A stretch of 64,000 nucleotides of DNA from Gigaspora margarita (taxonomy: Eukaryota > Glomeromycota > Glomeromycetes > Diversisporales > Gigasporaceae), in the NCBI GenBank assembly GCA_009809945.1, contig WTPW01000662.1, positions 215,142 to 279,141 of the forward strand. Direction: 5' to 3'. The position numbers and the translations under genes were made by a program. This document shows, one piece after another, positions 59,214 through 64,000 of this stretch (position 1 is its first letter; every line of letters begins with the position of its first letter). The notes under the pieces were generated by a model, which saw only the letters and a list, made by a program, of their open reading frames with translations, searched no databases and had not been told where the DNA came from.

Positions 59214-59255
59214 AAAAAATTTTTTTGTGGGTGAGCTATGTAGGTTATATACAGG

Positions 59256-59846
59256 TGTTACTATTGGTTGGGAGATATCAGACCTGCCGGTTTAAGCTAC
59301 TTGGATAGTAAACTAAGATAAAGTGATTATATATATATATCAGAATATAGGATATTGGATAGTTCAAGGTGAAAAGATAGAGTGGGTTTATAATAATAAA
59401 TAAAGAAAATATGTAATAACAATAATGTACTCAATAATCTCTGTAAACATAACTCAAATAAAACAATCGATAAATCTCATATACGATAATTAGCAGATAC
59501 GATATAAAAAAAGAGTTCACTTAGAAGACTTTATTATAAAGGAGGAATTTACTTAGACATTGCCTAAAGATACAAGTAGGTCGAATACAATGTCTTTTAT
59601 ACATGTCAGCTATCTATAATTCCCCTTAAATATGTTCATTGGGTTAACTTCCTTCCATCATTACTAATCCTTAATTCCTTTAACACCAATTAAACTTTCC
59701 CCTCATGTCTTTACCCAAATCAAGTCTTATACCCTAAAAATTAATTTCTAAATCTGCATTCTGAGATAATATATAAAGGCTTTATGATTGTTCAACGATG
59801 CTTAATATTGTTCTTGCATCGAACCAATTTATATTGATGCGTCACA
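59256..59846 (-). mobile_element. Candidate solo LTR (fossil)
   Basis: Read on the minus strand it opens TGTGACGCATCAATATAAAT and closes CCCAACCAATAGTAACA (TG...CA). It holds a TATA-like ATGTATAAAAGACATTG near 59607, and about 80 bases later an AATAAA signal near 59530. That is the promoter-polyadenylation layout of an LTR, with no internal region beside it. The 5-bp flanks do not match clearly. Gypsy or copia cannot be decided. Confidence 0.4.
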
Positions 59847-60137
59847 GAATAATGTAGTATGGAATTCAAGTATAGAATTAAACATATCTATAGATGGACA
59901 AATATAGAAATCGGGAAACTATAGATAGTAATAAGAAAAGTCGATATATAGTAATAACGTAGGATATGTATAAGTGTCATAATTTAGGAAGGGATGAACT
60001 ACGATTGTGGTGGGACAATTTAATAATTAAAGATAATCGAACTATGATGATCGGATCGTGATCGTGCAGGGATGCAAGGACAGGGATGATGATCATAAGG
60101 ATGATTTTGGCGCAGAAAATTTTTAAGAGTGTAACAT

Positions 60138-60520
60138 AGGGACGTTGAATAATATCGATTTGTATCGATCATATATAAAACGATAATTTTAGGCCAAATC
60201 ATGGGGAAATCAATATTTTCGCAAATTTTAATGCAGTGTAACTATATGCACTTGGGCAAAATTAAAGTATAATTCGGGCCGGGCAGTATAAATATGCTAA
60301 CTTGAAACGTTGATAAGCTTCGGTAAAATAGACAATCAACAACACGTCAGAAGAAGAAAGAAATTTTAGTTACTAATCACGTTATATCACGTTATCTGTA
60401 ACTGTTGTACAAAATTTTGCATTCTAATTGGCCAATCATGAGTATATCGATATAAATCGATATTTTTACCATACCGAACGATATTTTTGCAAAATCAAAT
60501 CGATATTATTCACCGTCCCT
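60138..60520. mobile_element. hAT-like MITE, 383 bp, relative of 9349-9719
   Basis: Ends AGGGACGTTGAATAATATCG and, inverted, AGGGACGGTGAATAATATCG. Internal TAATGCAGTGTAACTA and GGGCAAAATTAAAGTATAAT are the inverse of segments in 9349-9719. Confidence 0.75.
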
Positions 60521-61479
60521 GGTTATATATGATGCTAAAATCACATGATGATGATGAAAATTCACATGATCTTCCACATAAACCACTAATCATGAACCCT
60601 AGCGTCACTGACCTAACAATTAGTGAGTTAGTGTTCGTGCAAAATTTTTGCACCAGTCCACTAACTTACAACTCATACAGGGGGATCCAATTCCGGGTCG
60701 GTTACGTCGGAGTGCATCGGAATCATGGTCGGCTAGATCTGATTGATCAATTTTGTCCCAAGATCATAAAAAATTTTACTAATAAATCATATCCATTCAT
60801 TAAGTAAAAAAATGCCCAGCTGATAATTTTGCTATAGAACCTGCTAACAAGTAGGGCTAAACGCCAACCTAAATCCGAGGCATTCGACCCGGAAATTTGG
60901 GAACAGCTCTGTAAAAATCCTAACATACTACCTAACAATCTCACCGTTAGTGTTAGTGTTAGGGTTTGGGTGTAGCCAGATTTTTAATTTCGTTATTCGT
61001 CAACTTGAACTTGCTTGACGAAATGGTTTTATTAGGCATCGTTAATCACCAAAATGGTTTATTTGTAAAGTTAACTTTTAGAAGCCTCATTAATACTGAA
61101 AATTTATTTTGGGTAGTTTGCATTCAGTTTATAAATCAAATAAATTTAAATAAACTTTAACAGTTAATGTGACAAATATATTTAAAGTTTTTAGTGTTCA
61201 TTTATATAGCAGACATAGAGAACATTCACCTTCTTAACTATTTTTTGTTAATATACATTTAAATGAAATTTATTTTGCAAGAATTATTTTATCATGGTTA
61301 TAAATTCATTGTAAGTCATTAAATAGATATATCATTGCAATTATTGCATTAATTAGAAAACTAAATTTATAAACAATTTCATGCAATACCTATGCATATA
61401 CTGTATTTAAAATTATATATTTCAATAAATTTTCAAAAAAAATAAAAATAAAAATAAAAATAAATAATAAAGAACTTTA
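60521..61479. other. No convincing gene
   Basis: A 106-codon frame (60487-60807) starts inside the MITE and covers GTTCGTGCAAAATTTTTGCAC, a hairpin, so it is not credited. GTTAGTGTTAGTGTTAGGGT occurs at about 60944. The rest is AT-rich. Confidence 0.4.
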
Positions 61480-61679
61480 CTAAAAAGTGCACCGTGCACT
61501 TTGTGCCCTATTTTTATACCTCAAAATTTTGCTAGAATAACACCTACCGCACTTCTAACAAAAAATGATACTCTCGCAATTATGTATTAATCTTGACTCT
61601 AACCCTAACCCTAACCCAACTTCAGGCGAAATTATTACTAGTACATTAGGGGTACAGAGTGCACTGGTGCACTTTTTAG
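61480..61679. mobile_element. GTGCAC-ended MITE, 200 bp
   Basis: CTAAAAAGTGCACCGTGCAC and, inverted, CTAAAAAGTGCACCAGTGCA form the ends. CTAACCCTAACCCTAACCC at about 61592 lies inside. Relatives: 21466-21660 and 48465-48665. Confidence 0.8.
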
Positions 61680-62652
61680 ATTATTTCATAAATAAATTTG
61701 TTCTCCAAGAACACAACTTTAAAAATCATAAATCAGTAAAATAGTATTTAATGCACAGATGTTATAATGAGTTTAAGTAGATTTCATTTCAACCATTTTG
61801 TTGGCAGTTAAAATTAAACAGCACTATTTCTAAATCAAGTCTACTCTTAATTTTAACAAAAAATATGTTAATACAATTCGTACGTACATACTGGTCATAA
61901 AAAAATTTAACATATGATGGATGCTTCTAAAACAAATCATAAAGTGTTTTAAAGTTATAAATATTATATCAGATATTATTTGTGTATGATAATCGTTTGA
62001 CGTACAGTGTTTTTTATATGCTTATACAGTAAATTTTGACAGATTCTATTTTGGAAATTGTCCGTCATTAAAGAATTTCAGTCGCTTTGTACATAATTTA
62101 AAAATTTATTTAACTTCAGTTCGATTTTTTTTTTTTTTTGAAATTATCATTTTAACCATTTTAGCCTTATAGGTTTAAATTCAAATCATGGCATTGGATT
62201 AAACAAAATTATCAAATGTACAAAACATTATTTAAAATTTTTTGCCTAGCATCGCATACATATTAAACATCTTAGTCACCATATCAAAATTAAATTTGTT
62301 CTAACCTTTTGTTCATAATTTCTGTTCCTGATTTTGCGCGATGACGTCGCGCAACTATCTAATTTATTAATCTCATTTATAATTTGCTGATTTTGAGCTC
62401 AAACCAAATTGGTAGACATGCTCTGTAAAAAAAGTAGCAATATGCTAATGCGATTGTGCAGAGATTAAGAACTATGCAGATAGTACAATGCCAACATTAT
62501 ATAAGTAATATACTTTGGAATTTATACTCGAGATTTTCTCTTAGATTTTATTTTTAACATTTGCTGCTTTTATTTCAAATGAAAGATATTTTCATTCCAC
62601 AGTCCTTATAAATAAGATGCTCTATTTTATTGGTGGCGATACTTAATTAATA
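61680..62652. other. Upstream flank of the small ORF
   Basis: AT-rich with no gene. CATTCCACAGTCCTTATAAATAAG at 62595-62618 contains a TATAAATA-type sequence 35-45 bases before the ORF, a possible promoter. Confidence 0.35.
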
Positions 62653-63024
62653 ATGTTTCTATTAACATTACGAATGAATTCTTTTTATTTGGATGTTCCT
62701 AAACCATTTACAACAACTGATAATGACTCAATACCATGGATTGATCTTATTTATTCTTGTGGTCCTTGGAAAGAACATACATACATAGCATGTATTGGTA
62801 GAAAAAATAGTAGTCAAGTTTTTATTTTTGGTTATAATCAATCATTCGTTAATCAATTTTATATAAGTGAACAACAATTAATTAATTTCACTTCTACTTG
62901 TAGTATACCTACTGTTAGAATTGGTATTTCATGTGTTAATATTAATGATGAATTAGATGCTATTTTGGAGATTGAAGCCTTATTACAATTATTGCTAATG
63001 AACTTTGGATATTCTATACATTAA
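62653..63024 (+). CDS. Small hypothetical protein, 123 residues
   Basis: An uninterrupted frame with protein-like composition: DVPKPFTTTDNDSIPWIDLI, CGPWKEHTYIACIGRK, SQVFIFGYNQSFVNQFYIS and an acidic leucine-rich tail ELDAILEIEALLQLLLMNFG. The second ATG (residue 8) is also possible. A TATAAATA-like site is upstream and AATAAAG follows the stop at about 63037. No domain recognised. Alpha-beta character is likely; no signal peptide or membrane segment is clear. Better supported than other short frames here, but without a homolog in hand. Confidence 0.5.
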   Translation: MFLLTLRMNSFYLDVPKPFTTTDNDSIPWIDLIYSCGPWKEHTYIACIGRKNSSQVFIFGYNQSFVNQFYISEQQLINFTSTCSIPTVRIGISCVNINDELDAILEIEALLQLLLMNFGYSIH

Positions 63025-63233
63025 TATAGAGTTTAAATAAAGCAATAAATGCGCCCTTGTCTCGCGCGTATATTTTAAAATAGAATTTTTTATTTTTTTT
63101 TAGATTAGATTTTAAAGTTACTAGATAATATAAAGATTTAGCATGCAAAAATGCTTAAATAAAATTGTGAACATTATTAAAAAATTAATGTTCACTATAG
63201 CTTAATAATGAACATTGTGAAATGACTTTTATT

Positions 63234-63474
63234 AAAACACACCAAGGTGTTTTACACCTATGTATACATTATCTCAAAAATTAGATAATTGATTAACGCG
63301 GGATGTATTAGGTAAAATGTCTATGCCCTCAAAAACCCTTCTCAAGCTCTAACCATAACCTAAATACTAACCCTAACATGAAAATTTTTTAATAAAATTT
63401 TGTATACAAAACTTAGAATATCTAAAAACATAATAAAAACATATGATAGGTGTAAAACACCATAGGTGCGTTTT
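63234..63474. mobile_element. Foldback MITE, 241 bp
   Basis: AAAACACACCAAGGTGTTTT plus ACACCTATG pairs with CATATGATAGGTGTAAAACACC plus ATAGGTGCGTTTT (positions give the full arms). It is nested in a decayed GAGAAC-rich hAT-like sequence (about 63160-63560). Confidence 0.75.
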
Positions 63475-63699
63475 ATATTAATTGTTATAAAATTTTTGAG
63501 AACACTAATAATTCAATTAAGCTCTTTTGAGAACATAATGTTAAGTTTGAATCTGGACATAAAGCACCTAGTCCAAATCAGACGAATAACCTAAACTTCC
63601 GAAATATTTCGAATATAATGAGCAAAAAGTGAGATAAAGCAATAAGGAACTACGAAGTATCCGAAACTTTCAGCAGTGAAGATATAAACATGAAAACTA

Positions 63700-63776
63700 T
63701 TTGGATTGGTTCATGTCCATATTTGTCCAAGCCCAAATAAAATTTTCGTTGGACATAGTCCAAATGCCAACACTGT
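63700..63776. mobile_element. hAT-like end fragment
   Basis: GGACATAGTCCAAATGCCAACACTG at 63752-63776 (cited by position) is the right end type CCAACACTG with TGGACATAGTCC subterminal sequence, like 39896-42693 and 29644-29811. Its left end is uncertain. Confidence 0.45.
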
Positions 63777-63798
63777 TAGGGTATTTAATAATTGTCAC

Positions 63799-63997
63799 GG
63801 CTGATGCTGAAGCTATGATCTATTTTGATATAAAATTTAAAAAGTTTTTTGGATGTTTTTTTTGTTTTTGTCTTATAGGGTTATGGTAGGGTTTGGGTAT
63901 AGATTTATATTTATAGAGTATATATGGATTTTAGCAGGGCTTATAGTTTCAAATCGAGACCCCATAGCTTCAGCATCAGCCAACTTCAGCATCAGCC
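63799..63997. mobile_element. Foldback MITE, GGCTGATGCTGAAGC ends
   Basis: GGCTGATGCTGAAGCTATG (63799) is inverted at 63963-63981, and the right terminal block is present a second time to 63997. The interior has AGGGTTATGGTAGGGTTTGG. The ends resemble those of 55150-55624 (GATGCTGAAATC). Confidence 0.75.
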
Positions 63998-64000
63998 ATG

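Noticed and set aside
60487-60807. 106-codon ORF
   Set aside because: It starts inside a MITE, crosses a hairpin and has no domain-like pattern.
61193-63560. One large hAT-like element containing the small ORF
   Set aside because: AGTGTTCATTTATATAGCAG on the left and a GAGAAC-rich right end are only weakly alike, and no target repeat was found.
1-64000. rRNA or tRNA genes
   Set aside because: None recognised on either strand; the only tRNA-like promoter boxes belong to the SINE at 47563.

Overview
The window looks like nuclear DNA of an arbuscular mycorrhizal fungus close to Rhizophagus irregularis. The evidence is the very low GC content, GT-AG introns of about 75-105 nt, a Sel1-repeat plus kinase gene of the type greatly expanded in that genus, a MATA_HMG-type HMG-box gene, a TLDc-domain relic, and a dense crust of nested foldback elements. 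The species is inferred from the character of the sequence; no search was run.

Layout. 1-3.8 kb: foldback elements, a hAT-like insertion with a perfect 8-bp target duplication, a 0.96-kb near-perfect palindrome, and a decayed TLDc-domain gene on the minus strand. 3.8-10.8 kb: an old, broken LTR retrotransposon with 5' LTR, gag, aspartic protease and zinc knuckles, carrying two hAT-like insertions. 10.8-16 kb: a minus-strand hypothetical fragment, then mostly repeats. 16-20.75 kb: the main gene region, a Sel1-repeat exon present twice, separated by Nextera adapter sequence, with the second copy reading on through a long intron array into a complete kinase domain. 21-29.6 kb: nested foldback elements and a satellite of about 183 bp. 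29.8-38.6 kb: the quietest part, with one intact HMG-box gene (37001-37762, minus). 38.6-51.5 kb: more hAT-like elements, a dead DDE transposase, a tRNA-derived SINE and a mariner-type MITE. 51.6-54.2 kb: an old endogenous CRESS-DNA virus Rep-like fossil cut by two DNA elements. 54-64 kb: foldback elements, a TTAGTCGA-type array split by an insertion, a candidate solo LTR and one small hypothetical ORF.

Main discovery candidate. Between the Sel1 exon (ends 18175) and the kinase exon (starts 19403) the sequence can be read as 14 consecutive canonical introns of 73-105 nt separated by 13 exons of exactly 3 nt. The Sel1 exon ends after two bases of a codon, every 3-nt exon keeps that phase, and the kinase exon starts with the one base needed. 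Microexons reading TGA or TAA are split across codons, so they are never stops. Full inclusion gives an uninterrupted 574-residue protein, and skipping any subset keeps the frame. It looks like an intron that has tandemly amplified itself together with three coding bases.

Caveats. The window holds several assembly scars: a Nextera linker at 17621-17642, single or scattered Ns at 17643, 57289 and 23924-23955, and a 525-base gap at 53423-53947. All but the first lie at poly-T runs or hairpin tips. The copy number of the Sel1 block and of the 57.1-57.4 kb block is therefore uncertain.
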